In this document: in pieces, positions 17,634 through 26,111 of the stretch
How positions within the stretch are numbered: the stretch's first letter is position 1
Layout of the letters: every line of letters starts with the position of its first letter
Assembly (NCBI GenBank): GCA_020633435.1
Contig: JACKDP010000011.1
Location: 1-64,000, forward strand
Origin: Myxococcales bacterium
GTDB lineage: Bacteria > Myxococcota_A > Bradymonadia > UBA7976 > UBA1532
Reading direction: 5' to 3'
DNA: 64,000 nt
Notes under the pieces: model-generated
Told to the model about the DNA's origin: nothing
The model's database searches: none
What the model saw: only the letters and a program-made list of their open reading frames with translations
Position numbers and translations under genes: made by a program

Positions 17634-19649
17634 TCAGCCCGGCCAGGCGTCCACCGCGGCCAGCCAGGCGGCCGGGCGCGCGTCGGAGGGCATGCGCCAG
17701 TCGCCGCGGGGCGAGAGCGCCACCATGCCCACCTTGGGGCCGTCCGCCGTGCACGACCGCTTGAACTGGTTCTGGAAGAACCGCTTGAGGAAGAGCCGGC
17801 ACCAGCGCCGCAGCGTCTCGGCGTCATAGGCGTCGCCGAAGGCGTGCTTCGCGAGGTCCAGCACCTTGCCGGGGCGCGTGCCGTGGCGCACCACGTGGTA
17901 CAGGAAGAAGTCGTGCAGCTCGTAGGGGCCGATGGCCGACTCCGTGAGCTGGGCGATCTGCCCGTCCGCGTCCGCCGGCAAGAGCTCCGGCGAGATGGGC
18001 GTGTCGAGGATGGAGAAGAGCGTCTCGCGCAGCGCCGCGGCGTCTGCCCCCTGCCACGTCTCGATGCGCTCGTTGGCCGCCCAGCGGATCACGAACTGGA
18101 TCAGCGTCTTGGGCACGCCGGCGTTCACGTCGTACATGGAGATGTGGTCGCCGCTGTAGGTCGACCAGCCCAGGGCCTTCTCGGACAGATCGCCGGTGCC
18201 CACGACGAGGCCGCGGTGCTGGTTGGCGAGCGTCATCAATACCAGGGTGCGCAGCCGCGCCTGGACGTTCTCCACCGCCACGTCGGCGAGGCCCGGCTGG
18301 GCGCGCAGGCGGTCGACCAGGGCCTCGACGGTGGCGCAGCCGTCCACCGCCGGGTGGCCGACGGCGGCCAGCACCATGCGGCTGGCCTCCGAGACCGGGA
18401 TCTCCAGGAACGTGCCCCCGAGCTCGGCCACCAGGCGCTCGGCGTTGGTGCGGGTGCCCGCCGTCGTCCCGAGCCCCGGCATCGTCGGGCAGATGAGATC
18501 GGAGCGCGGCTGCCCGAGCATGTCGAGGGCGGCGGCGCAGACGAGGGCGGCGTGGGTGGAGTCGAGCCCGCCCGAGACGCCCAGCACCAGCCGGGGCCGC
18601 CCGATGGCCTGCATGCGGGTGGCCAGGGCGTTGCTCTGGATCTCGAAGATCTCCCAGCAGCGCGTGGCCAGGGTGCGGGGATCCGACGGCAGGAACGGGT
18701 GGCGGGGCACGGCGCGGCGCAGGGGCGGCGGCGGCGTCGAGGCCGGGAAGCGCTGGACGCGAAACGGCTTCTGGTTGGCGCGGCTGCAGTCGCCGAAGGT
18801 GGGGGTGGCCAGGCGCTCATGCACCAGCACCTCCAGATCCACGTCGGCGACCAGGAGCTGGTCGTCTCGCAGAAAGCGCTTGGATTCCGCCAGGATGCGG
18901 CCGTTCTCGCAGAGGAAGGCGTCGGCGTCGAAGGCCAGATCCGTCGACGACTCCCCCGGCCCGGCGGCCACGTAGACGTAGGCGCACTTGCCGCGATCCG
19001 AGGCGCTCTGCCCGAGCAGCCGGCGCAGCTCCGCCTTGCCGACGGTGAAGTTGGAGGCCGAGAGGTTGCAGATGACGGTGGCCCCCGCCGAGACCTGGTA
19101 GACGCTGGGCGGCACGTGCACCCAGTAGTCCTCGCAGATCTCCACGCCCACCAGCAGGTCGCGCTGGCCATCGCCAGCGAAGAGCAGGTCGAGGCCGAAG
19201 GGCACGTCCTCGCCGAAGAGGCGGACGGTCTCGCCCGGGGGCACCTCGGCGCCCGGGCGGAACCAGCGCGCCTCCTCGAACTCGCGGTAGGTGGGCAGGT
19301 ACGCCTTCGGCACGATGCCGAGCAGGCGCCCCCCCTGGATGGCGGCGGCCACGTTGTAGAGGCCCAGGCCGCGCACGTTCAGGGGCAGGCCCACCAGCGC
19401 CAGGGGCGCGAGGGCGGCGCTGGCCTCCACCAGCAGGCGCAGGCTCTCGACGCAGGCGTCCTGCAGCAGCCCGTCCAGGAAGAGATCGCGCACCGAGTAG
19501 CCGCACAGGGACAGCTCGGGGAAGACCACGACGTTCACGCCGGCGGCGTGGGCCTCCTCCCAGAGGCCCAGGATGTGGGCGCGGTTGGCGGCGAAGTCAG
19601 CGACCGCGCAGACGGGCACGGCCGCCGCGATGCGGGCGAATCCTCTCAT
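17634..19649 (-). CDS. nadE: Glutamine-dependent NAD+ synthetase
   Basis: The 671-residue length matches the long two-domain NadE. The N-terminal glutaminase (nitrilase-type) has the Glu-Lys-Cys triad: FPELSLCGYSVRDLF near residue 45, PKAYLPTYREFEE near 120 and GVEICEDYW near 170. The C-terminal synthetase has the ATP-binding P-loop LGVSGGLDSTHA near residue 360 and KALGWSTYSGDH near 490. It makes NAD+ from deamido-NAD+, ATP and glutamine-derived ammonia in the cytoplasm. The gene lies 47 bases before the RHS lipoprotein and 18 bases after the E2-like gene, so the three may share a transcript; no shared function is evident. A GGGAG precedes the ATG. Confidence 0.95.
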   Translation of the reverse strand: MRGFARIAAAVPVCAVADFAANRAHILGLWEEAHAAGVNVVVFPELSLCGYSVRDLFLDGLLQDACVESLRLLVEASAALAPLALVGLPLNVRGLGLYNVAAAIQGGRLLGIVPKAYLPTYREFEEARWFRPGAEVPPGETVRLFGEDVPFGLDLLFAGDGQRDLLVGVEICEDYWVHVPPSVYQVSAGATVICNLSASNFTVGKAELRRLLGQSASDRGKCAYVYVAAGPGESSTDLAFDADAFLCENGRILAESKRFLRDDQLLVADVDLEVLVHERLATPTFGDCSRANQKPFRVQRFPASTPPPPLRRAVPRHPFLPSDPRTLATRCWEIFEIQSNALATRMQAIGRPRLVLGVSGGLDSTHAALVCAAALDMLGQPRSDLICPTMPGLGTTAGTRTNAERLVAELGGTFLEIPVSEASRMVLAAVGHPAVDGCATVEALVDRLRAQPGLADVAVENVQARLRTLVLMTLANQHRGLVVGTGDLSEKALGWSTYSGDHISMYDVNAGVPKTLIQFVIRWAANERIETWQGADAAALRETLFSILDTPISPELLPADADGQIAQLTESAIGPYELHDFFLYHVVRHGTRPGKVLDLAKHAFGDAYDAETLRRWCRLFLKRFFQNQFKRSCTADGPKVGMVALSPRGDWRMPSDARPAAWLAAVDAWPG

Positions 19650-19667
19650 GGGGGTCTCCCTCGTGGC

Positions 19668-20453
19668 TCAGCGGGGCTGGTCGAGCATCCACGGGTTCGC
19701 CATGACCTCCGCCACGGTCTTCGCCAGGGTCGCCCCCTGGAAGCCGTCGATGAAGCGGTGGTCGATGGTGGCGGTGATGGTGAGCTGGGGCCGCACGGCC
19801 ACGGCGCCGTCCACGACGACGGCCTGGTCGCGCACCGCGCCGATGAGCACGAGCAGCGGCACCCGGGCGAAGGGCGTCGGCGGCGCGAAGCCCTCGTCCA
19901 GCCCGAACATGCCGACGCTCGTAATCACGCACGATCCAAAGGGAAAAGGCTCCTGGCCCGCGAACGACCAGCCCAGGCTGCCGGTGATGAAGCCCGTCAG
20001 CCAGATGACCGGCCGCAGGATCCACGTGGGCAGCAGGCGGATGATGCCCTTCCCCTTCTCGAACTGGACGTCCTTGCCCTCGCGCAGCCGGGTGGCGAGG
20101 GCGCCCAGCTCGTCGGCGATGGCGGCGGGCGACTTGTCGTCGGCCCGCTCCACCCGCGCCTTGGCCAGGTCGCCGCCCCCTTCGAGGGCCACGAGGAACG
20201 TCACGTCCACCGTCTTGCGGGGGATGTACTTGCCGAAGCGGAGGTAGCCGTTGAGGCCCGGCGATCGCCGCAGCGCCTCGGCGACGGCGCGGCCCACCAG
20301 GTGCGTCACGGTCAGCCGTGCCCCGGTGGCGGCGCGCACCTCGTCGATGTAGCGCAGCGCCGGGCCGGCATCCACGGTGAGCTTCCCGTAGATGTTGCCC
20401 TCGCGCGGAGCGCTCCACGTGGCGATGGCGAGCTTGCGTCGAAGTGGGTTCAT
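19668..20453 (-). CDS. Stand-alone 2-oxoacid dehydrogenase acyltransferase-like domain
   Basis: This 261-residue protein resembles only the catalytic domain of E2 acyltransferases. It lacks the lipoyl domain and the E1/E3-binding domain. The active-site motif is present near the end as TIDHRFIDGFQGA (HRxxDG), and TVTHLVGRAVAEALRRSPGLNG near residue 55 is typical of the fold. A hydrophobic insert near residues 155-180 (WILRPVIWLTGFITGSLGW) may touch a membrane. Without a lipoyl arm it probably uses free CoA or another acyl carrier, as chloramphenicol acetyltransferases do; that is inference. A TATGAT box sits six bases before the ATG, so the mRNA may be leaderless. Earlier in-frame starts have no support. 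Confidence 0.75.
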   Translation of the reverse strand: MNPLRRKLAIATWSAPREGNIYGKLTVDAGPALRYIDEVRAATGARLTVTHLVGRAVAEALRRSPGLNGYLRFGKYIPRKTVDVTFLVALEGGGDLAKARVERADDKSPAAIADELGALATRLREGKDVQFEKGKGIIRLLPTWILRPVIWLTGFITGSLGWSFAGQEPFPFGSCVITSVGMFGLDEGFAPPTPFARVPLLVLIGAVRDQAVVVDGAVAVRPQLTITATIDHRFIDGFQGATLAKTVAEVMANPWMLDQPR

Positions 20454-20465
20454 GGGCGCATCATA
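20454..20465 (-). promoter_or_regulatory. TATGAT box placed for a leaderless transcript
   Basis: TATGAT (20465-20460 on the minus strand) lies six bases before the ATG at 20453. This five-of-six match to TATAAT is the best of the four close -10 boxes in the window. The expected start of transcription is the A of the start codon. No clear -35 is seen. Confidence 0.45.
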
Positions 20466-20631
20466 CGCCCGGCGCGACCGGAAAGCCGACGCGAATCCGC
20501 ACCCTGAACACCGGCACGCACGGCCAGCGCACGCACACGGCGCCGGCCACCCCAGGGCGGGGCGCCAGGCGACGTGCACGCCGGCCGATGTCGGAGGGAG
20601 CAGGCCCGCCCCGGAGGGCGGCGGCCCGCTG

Positions 20632-21246
20632 CTAGATCATGCGGGCGTAGTACTCGACCACGAGCTGGACCTCGATGGGGAACGGCACGGACGAGTCGTC
20701 CGGGGACCGATCCACCGCGATCTTCATCTCGGCGGGCGTCACGCTCAGCCAGTCGGGCTTCTGCAGCGCCGGGCTCTCCAGGGCGTCCTTGATGGACTGG
20801 AGCTTCCGGCTGCGCTCGCGCACGGTGATCACGTCGCCGACCTTCACGCGGAAGGAGGGGATGTCGACCTTCTGGCCGTTGACCAGCACGTGGGCGTGGT
20901 TGACGAGCTGGCGGGCCGCCGGGATCGTCGAGGCCAGGCCACCGCGGAAGACCACGTTGTCCAGACGGCTCTCGAGGAGCTCGAGCAGCTTCTTGCCCGT
21001 CTCGGTCTTGCTGCGGCGCGCGTCGATGACGAGGCGGCGGAGCTGGCGCTCGCCCAGGCCGTAGTTGAAGCGAAGCTTCTGCTTCTCCTTCAGCTGCCGG
21101 CCGTAGTCGGACTCCTTGCGACGCCGATCACCACCGTGCGCGCCGGGGGGGTAGGGGCGGCGCTCGATGGACTTGCGCGACAGCCCGGGCAGGTTCAAAC
21201 CCAGCGCCCGCATCAGCTTCACGCGCGGGCCACGGTATCGGGACAT
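20632..21246 (-). CDS. rpsD: 30S ribosomal protein S4
   Basis: The 204-residue protein matches S4 over its full length: MSRYRGPRVKLMRALG at the start, RRPYPPGAHG near residue 30, KQKLRFNYGLGERQLR near 55, and the S4 RNA-binding domain RLDNVVFRGGLASTIPAARQLVNHAHVLVNG near 95-125. It lacks the N-terminal zinc-binding cysteines, so it is the Cys-minus form. S4 binds 16S rRNA early in assembly of the small subunit. Here it stands alone rather than next to rpsK and rpoA. It has an AGGAG ribosome site and a sigma70-like promoter. Confidence 0.97.
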   Translation of the reverse strand: MSRYRGPRVKLMRALGLNLPGLSRKSIERRPYPPGAHGGDRRRKESDYGRQLKEKQKLRFNYGLGERQLRRLVIDARRSKTETGKKLLELLESRLDNVVFRGGLASTIPAARQLVNHAHVLVNGQKVDIPSFRVKVGDVITVRERSRKLQSIKDALESPALQKPDWLSVTPAEMKIAVDRSPDDSSVPFPIEVQLVVEYYARMI

Positions 21247-21285
21247 CGGGGACTCCTGACTCGATCCGGTCTCAAGCGAACGCGC

Positions 21286-21314
21286 ACCCTACTCATCGGA
21301 CCCGTCGCCAGCAA
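21286..21314 (-). promoter_or_regulatory. Sigma70-like promoter of rpsD
   Basis: On the minus strand TTGCTG (21314-21309), a 17-base spacer and TAGGGT (21291-21286) stand about 40 bases before the rpsD start. The spacing is ideal and the -35 matches four of six bases. The leader would be about 33 bases and contains the AGGAG. Confidence 0.5.
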
Positions 21315-21459
21315 CAAAAAACGGACCGGCTTTGTCGATCAGCGGATGACCCGGGCGGCGGGCGGGGCAGCGCGCCCCGGAAGGACACCGGCGCGTCCGA
21401 GAAGCGCGCGACGATGAGCGGGCCGATGCTACCCTGCCCGAGACGCTGAGGGGAGCAGA

Positions 21460-23201
21460 ATGCGCACACTCGTCACCTGCCTCGCGCTGGTCGGCTTCCA
21501 GGCCGCCTGGGCCCAGGACTTCGAGAAGACCTGCCTCATGGAGGGGGACGCCGGCAACGGGCTCTCCCTGGTGGTGGACGGCCGCGGGGACATCCACCTC
21601 AGCCGCATCTTCCGCGTCCTCGGGGAGCTGAACTACACCCGCATCGACCGGGAGGGGGTGGCGGCCAACGAGGAGCTCGCCAGCTTCGTCAGCCTGCTGG
21701 GCGTGGACGAGGCCGACAACACCGACCTGCTGCTCGAGGGCGACGCCCCCCGCATCTGCTACTACAACGCCGGGCTGCCGGGCTTCGAGGTGGCGCTGCT
21801 GGAGGCCGACGGCTGGCACCGCGAGCTCATCCAGGCGGGCGTCGGGGCGGGGCGCTGGTGCACGCTGCTGCGCCAGGGGGGCAACCTGATCACCGTTTTC
21901 GGCAGTGATGACGGCATCTTGCGCTCCGCACGCCGGGTCCGGCGGGACGACTGGGTGATCGAGGAGATCGACCGGGTGGCCGACCTGGCGGTGGGCCGGG
22001 AGGCGTCGGCCACGCTGATCGAGGGGCGCATCGTCGTGGCGCACCGGACGGGCCGCAACCAGCTGCGCGTGTCATGGCAGGGGCCCGACGGCTACGCCCA
22101 CCAGACGCTGCAGGACGTGGCGCTGGGGGCGGGGGTCAGCCCCGTCGCCGTGAACTCCGGCGGCGAGCAGCTCTGGGTCGTGCACGGCATCGTGTCCCCG
22201 CCGGGCACCAGCGACGGCGGCCTGGTGCTGGCGCAGGGCACCCGCGGGGCGCTGCGCTCGCAGCTCGTGGACATGGCGGAGGTGGGCGGGGCCATCGGGG
22301 CGGCCGCCCTCGGCCGGCGGCTCACGGTGGTGACGCGCTACTACCGCCGCAACGCCATCTTCGGCTCGGCCGACGGCCTGCGCTTCTACGAGAACCTGAC
22401 CCAGCTCGCCCAGGCCGAGCGCCTGGAGGAGCACGGCTCGGCGTTCCAGCGCCACGTCTACGGCCCCATCCAGGTGGCGGCCGATCCGTTCGGCATGCCC
22501 GTCATCGCGGCGCTCGACGAGGCCGAGCCCTTCGGCGACGACCGGGGCAGCGCGGAGGTCTGCATCTGGCGACCCACCGACACCGATCGCGACGGCCTGC
22601 CCGACGCGGTGGAGGAGCGCTTCGGCACCGACGTCCTCAACGCCGACACCGACGGCGACGGGCGCAGCGACGGCGAGGAGGTGCTGGTGGATCGGACGAA
22701 CCCGGCCGGGGACGGGCCCCTCGACCCCGAGGAGCTGCCCGACGCCGGGCTGCCACCCCCCGACGCGGGCGCCCCCCCGCAGGACGCGGGCGCGCCGCCG
22801 CCGGACGCCGGCTCGCCGGCCGACGCCGCGGGTGGTGGACGCCGCCCGCGACGACGCCGGGGCGCCCCGGGACGCCGGCCGGGACGCGGGCAGCCCGGGC
22901 GACGCCGGCCTCCCCATCGACGCCGCGACCAGCGACGCGGGCCCCCGCCGGACGCCACCCCCGCGACGCCGCGGCCAGCGACCAGGGCCGGGCCGACATG
23001 CGGCTCCGTGACGCGGCGCCGGTGGACGCCGAGTGGCCCCCGCGGGCCGATCGCGGCGCGGACGCGACCGCCGATCCGGCCGGGGGTGGGGGCGGCGACG
23101 ACGGGTGCCGCGCGACGCCGGGTCGCGACGCGGGGGGCGGGGCCCTGCTGGCCCTGCTGGCCCTCCTCCTCCGCCGCCGGCGCCGCTTCTCCTCGCGCTG
23201 A
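21460..23201 (+). CDS. Secreted protein with Pro-Asp-Ala linker and MYXO-CTERM-like tail, frameshifted
   Basis: ATG 21460 follows GGGGAG and begins a signal peptide ending AAWAQ. About 400 residues of a beta-rich extracellular domain follow, with a calcium-type DTDRDGLPD...DTDGDGRSDGEE segment near residue 375, then a PDAG/DAA linker. The linker changes frame near G/C runs at 22830-22832, 22942-22946 and 22958-22962. Following the Asp-Ala pattern across them (one extra G, then two missing C) leads into a tail with a Cys, DAGGGALLALLALLL and RRRRR before the stop at 23201. That tail resembles the MYXO-CTERM sorting signal: Cys, hydrophobic helix, Arg cluster. Read literally, the first frame instead runs on into the next gene, which has its own start and ribosome site. 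Confidence 0.6.
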
Positions 23202-23268
23202 CCCGCCGGGCACGGCATGCTGCGCCCGACGCCGCCGCTGCCGGGGGCGCCTGGGAGAGGAGGACGGG

Positions 23269-23760
23269 GTGAGCGACCCCCAGAAGACAAGCCGATCCAT
23301 CGCCCCCTTCCTCGTGGTGGGGGCCCTGCTGGCCGCGGGCGGGGCCGCGTTCCTGCTGCTCAACGGCGAGCCCCGCGTGCCCGAGCAGGCCAGCCCCCCG
23401 TCGGCGGCGCCGGCGGTCGTGGCGAGCGCCGCCCCCGCCGCCCCGACGTCGGCCCTCCAGCGGCGCGCCCCCGTGCCCCTCAAGCTCGCGCCGCCGCCGG
23501 CCGTCCTGCGCAAGACCCCGGAGGGGCCGCTCGACGCCTCCCGCGGCGGGGTGGCGACGGTCGTGGGCCGCATGATCCGCCTCGACGCCGGCCGCGAGGT
23601 CCTGGGGGACGCGAAGCAGATCTGCCTCACGGACGAGGCCGGCACGACGGACACCTGCGCCGTGCTCGATGGCTGGCCCACCAAGCGCGCCATCTGCAGC
23701 CGCGCCCACCCCGACGCGCCCCTGAAGGGGGCCATCAAGTGGCAGGTCCCCTGCCCCTGA
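23269..23760 (+). CDS. Small membrane-anchored protein with Cys-containing C-terminal domain
   Basis: GTG 23269 follows GAGAGGAGGACGGG, a strong ribosome site, so I treat this as a separate gene although the frame is open further upstream. The 163-residue protein has a basic start, one transmembrane helix at about residues 11-30 (a likely uncleaved anchor) and a Pro-Ala-rich stretch. A domain of about 75 residues follows with four cysteines (KQICLTDE, DTCAVLDGW, RAICSR and the final CP). It would face the periplasm. I recognise no family. It follows the frameshifted anchored protein by 67 bases and may be in the same transcript. Confidence 0.6.
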   Translation: MSDPQKTSRSIAPFLVVGALLAAGGAAFLLLNGEPRVPEQASPPSAAPAVVASAAPAAPTSALQRRAPVPLKLAPPPAVLRKTPEGPLDASRGGVATVVGRMIRLDAGREVLGDAKQICLTDEAGTTDTCAVLDGWPTKRAICSRAHPDAPLKGAIKWQVPCP

Positions 23761-23771
23761 GCAGAGGCGCC

Positions 23772-23800
23772 TTCCCTCCCTGCCGCCGTCGTCCTACCCT
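23772..23800 (+). promoter_or_regulatory. Possible promoter of the F420-reductase-like operon
   Basis: TTCCCT, a 17-base spacer and TACCCT stand 64 bases before the ATG at 23864. The hexamers match the consensus poorly, but the spacing fits and the box resembles others in this window. Confidence 0.25.
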
Positions 23801-23863
23801 CCGCGGGGCCGGCCTGGACGTCTCGCCCACCGGGTGAGGGACCGGCACGCAGGAGGGACCTCG

Positions 23864-24520
23864 ATGCAGATCGCGATTCTGGGCACCGGCATGGTCGGCC
23901 GCGCCCTCGGCTCCCGCCTCGCCGGGCTGGGCCACACCGTGGTGATGGGCTCTCGCCAGGCGGGCAACCCCGCGGGCACGGCCTGGGCCGAGAGCGCCGG
24001 CCCGGCGGCCTCGGCGGGCACCTTCGCCGACGCCGTCGCCGGCGCCGACCTCGTCATCCTGGCCACCAAGGGCGAGCACGCGCAGGCCGTCCTGGGCATG
24101 GTCGGCGCCGACCTGCTGGCCGGCAAGGTGGTGGCCGATCTGACCAACCCCCTCGACTTCTCCCAGGGCATGCCCCCGAGCCTCTTCATCAGCAACACCG
24201 ACAGCCTGGCCGAGCGCCTGCAGCGCGCCTTCCCCGAGGCCCGGTTCGTGAAGACGCTCAACACGCTCAACGCCGATCTGATGGTGGATCCGGGCCGCCT
24301 GCCCGAGCCCACGGCGGTCTTCTTGAGCGGGGACGACGCCGCCGCCAAGGCCCTCGTCCGCGGCATGCTGGAGAGCTTCGGCTGGGCGCAGATCGTCGAT
24401 CTCGGCGGCCTGTCGACGGCGCGCGGCACCGAGAGCTGGCTGCCCTTGTGGATCCGCCTCTGGGGGGCCCTCGGCACGGCGAGCTTCAACCTGCGCATCG
24501 TGCGGGAGGGCGACGCGTGA
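23864..24520 (+). CDS. NADPH-dependent F420 reductase-like Rossmann protein
   Basis: ATG 23864 follows AGGAGGGACCTCG. The 218-residue protein opens with the dinucleotide-binding motif IAILGTGMVGRALGSRLAG and a GSR motif near residue 30 that favours NADP. Later segments such as VILATKGEHAQAVL, VVADLTNPLDF, FVKTLNTLNADLM and GWAQIVDLGGL match the NAD-binding F420-oxidoreductase family. Some members move hydride between NADPH and F420; many others in bacteria without F420 have unknown substrates. It ends with GTGA, overlapping the next start, so it is translationally coupled to the SDR gene and through it to the sirtuin gene. Confidence 0.8.
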   Translation: MQIAILGTGMVGRALGSRLAGLGHTVVMGSRQAGNPAGTAWAESAGPAASAGTFADAVAGADLVILATKGEHAQAVLGMVGADLLAGKVVADLTNPLDFSQGMPPSLFISNTDSLAERLQRAFPEARFVKTLNTLNADLMVDPGRLPEPTAVFLSGDDAAAKALVRGMLESFGWAQIVDLGGLSTARGTESWLPLWIRLWGALGTASFNLRIVREGDA

Positions 24521-25206
24521 GCCGGCGGGTGGTCATCACGGGCGGCAACCGGGGCCTCGGCCTCGCCACGGCGCGCGCCCTGGCGCAGGCCGGCGATCAC
24601 GTCATCCTGACGGCCCGCGATGCCGAGAAGGCCCAGGCCGCGGCCGCGGCGCTGCAGGCCGAGGGCCTGGCGGTGGACGGGGCGGCCCTCGACGTGAGCA
24701 GCGATGCGTCGGTGGAGGCGTTCTTCGCCGCCGCCGGGCCGGTGGACGTCCTCATCAACAACGCCGGCGTGGCCTCCGACAAGAGCCACGGCGGCAGCAC
24801 GCTGGGGGTGCCCCCGTCCAGCGGGCTGGTGGCCTTCGACACCAACACCCTCGGGGCCTGGCGGACGCTGCGGCAGGTGCTGCCGGGCATGAACGCCCGC
24901 GGCTACGGCCGGGTGGTCAACGTGTCGTCGGGCATGGGCGGCCTGACGGAGATGGACGGCGGCTGGCCGGGCTACCGCATCTCGAAGGCGGCCCTCAACG
25001 CCGTCACCCGCATCTTCAGCCACGAGACCCGCGGGGACGTGAAGGTCAACAGCGTGTGCCCCGGCTGGGTGCGCACCGACATGGGCGGCCCCCACGCCAC
25101 CCGCGGCCTGGAGGAGGGCATCGCCGGCATCGTCTGGGCGGCCGGCCTGCCCGCCGATGGCCCCAACGGGGGCTTCTTCCGCGACGGGGTGCCCCTGGCG
25201 TGGTGA
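24517..25206 (+). CDS. Short-chain dehydrogenase/reductase
   Basis: GTG 24517 overlaps the previous stop by four bases. The 229-residue protein is a classical SDR: VITGGNRGLGLA (TGxxxGxG) at the start, LDVSSD near residue 62, INNAGVAS near 80, VVNVSSGMG with the catalytic Ser near 130, and GYRISKAALN (YxxxK) near 150. VCPGWVRTDMGG follows near 175. It reduces or oxidises a carbonyl/alcohol with NAD(P) in the cytoplasm. It resembles the carbonyl-reductase-like branch; the substrate is unknown. It ends with GTGA, coupling it to the sirtuin gene. Confidence 0.88.
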   Translation: MSRRVVITGGNRGLGLATARALAQAGDHVILTARDAEKAQAAAAALQAEGLAVDGAALDVSSDASVEAFFAAAGPVDVLINNAGVASDKSHGGSTLGVPPSSGLVAFDTNTLGAWRTLRQVLPGMNARGYGRVVNVSSGMGGLTEMDGGWPGYRISKAALNAVTRIFSHETRGDVKVNSVCPGWVRTDMGGPHATRGLEEGIAGIVWAAGLPADGPNGGFFRDGVPLAW

Positions 25207-26030
25207 GCGTCCTGCCCCTCGCCCGGCTGTTCGCCCACTGCACACGGCTGGTGGCGCTGACGGGGGCCGGGTGCAGCACCGAGTCGGGCATCCCCGACTA
25301 CCGCAGCCCCCGCGATCGGCCGCGCAGCCCCCCGGTCCAGTACCTCGACTTCATCCGCAAGCCCGCGATTCGACAGCGATACTGGGCGCGCAGCTTCGTC
25401 GGCTGGCCGGCCATCGAGGCCGCCCGGCCCAACCCGTCCCACGGGGCGCTCGCCGCCCTGGAGGGCGCCGGTCGGCTGGCCGGGATCATCACCCAGAACG
25501 TCGACGGCCTGCACCACGCCGCGGGCAGCCGCGCCGTGACCGAGCTGCACGGCCGGCTGGCCGAGGTCCGCTGCCATGACTGCGGCGACGTCAGCCCCCG
25601 CGCCGCGCTCCAGGTTCGGCTCGCCGCCGCCAACCCCGGCTGGGCCGACGCCCGGGGGCCCGCCAACGCCGACGGCGACGCCGAGCTGGGCGCCGACACC
25701 CACGACTTCGTGGTGCCCCCCTGCCTCGCCTGCGGTGGGGTGCTCAAGCCCCGCGTCGTCTTCTTCGGCGAGAACGTGCCGCCGCCCGTGGTCGCCGAGG
25801 CCTTCGCCCGCCTCGACGAGGCCGACGGCCTGCTGGTGGCCGGCACCTCCCTGGCCGTCTACTCCGGGCTGCGCTTCGTGCGGGCCGCCGCCGAGCGCGG
25901 CCTGCCCATCGGCGGCGTCAACCTGGGGACCAGCCGGGGGGACGCCGACCTGGCGGTGTGCGTCCGGGCCCGCACCGGCGCCGCCCTGCCCGCCCTCGCC
26001 GAGGCCCTGGGGGCCGCGCCGTCCGCCTGA
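25203..26030 (+). CDS. Sirtuin family NAD-dependent protein deacylase, SIRT4-like
   Basis: GTG 25203 overlaps the SDR stop by four bases. The 275-residue protein has the sirtuin set: LTGAGCSTESGIPDYR near residue 18, ITQNVDGLHHAAGS near 95 and the catalytic His in ELHGRLAEV near 115. A four-Cys zinc site is formed by CHDC and CLAC, and VVFFGENVPPP and GTSLAVYSG follow. The long gap between Cys pairs and the YRSPRDRPRSPP segment resemble class II (SIRT4-like) sirtuins. It removes acyl groups from lysine, or transfers ADP-ribose, using NAD+. Its place in an operon with two other NAD(P) enzymes is notable. It ends 81 bases before pepP. Confidence 0.92.
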   Translation: MSVLPLARLFAHCTRLVALTGAGCSTESGIPDYRSPRDRPRSPPVQYLDFIRKPAIRQRYWARSFVGWPAIEAARPNPSHGALAALEGAGRLAGIITQNVDGLHHAAGSRAVTELHGRLAEVRCHDCGDVSPRAALQVRLAAANPGWADARGPANADGDAELGADTHDFVVPPCLACGGVLKPRVVFFGENVPPPVVAEAFARLDEADGLLVAGTSLAVYSGLRFVRAAAERGLPIGGVNLGTSRGDADLAVCVRARTGAALPALAEALGAAPSA

Positions 26031-26055
26031 CCGCGGCGCGCCGGGCCGAGACGCT

Positions 26056-26084
26056 TTTTCCCCGCCGGGCATCGGTGCTATGCA
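26056..26084 (+). promoter_or_regulatory. Possible promoter of pepP
   Basis: TTTTCC, 17 bases and TATGCA end 27 bases before the pepP start. The -10 matches four of six bases; the -35 is weak. The leader would be about 20 bases and include the GGGGAGG ribosome site. Confidence 0.35.
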
Positions 26085-26111
26085 CAACGGTCCGCATTGC
26101 CGGGGAGGCCC

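Noticed and set aside
11917..17829. A 1970-codon open frame on the plus strand opposite the RHS gene
   Set aside because: It mirrors the RHS gene, has no ribosome site or family motif, and its composition is that of a G+C-rich antisense frame. The minus strand carries a lipobox, YD repeats and the RHS core.
17844..20507. An 887-codon plus-strand frame over nadE and the E2-like gene
   Set aside because: Antisense to two clear enzymes with intact active sites; the product has no recognisable motifs.
21460..23760. A single 766-residue protein fused across 21460-23760
   Set aside because: The middle is Arg-rich out-of-frame linker, and a strong ribosome site with GTG at 23269 starts a separate membrane protein. 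The sorting tail lies in another frame ending at 23201.
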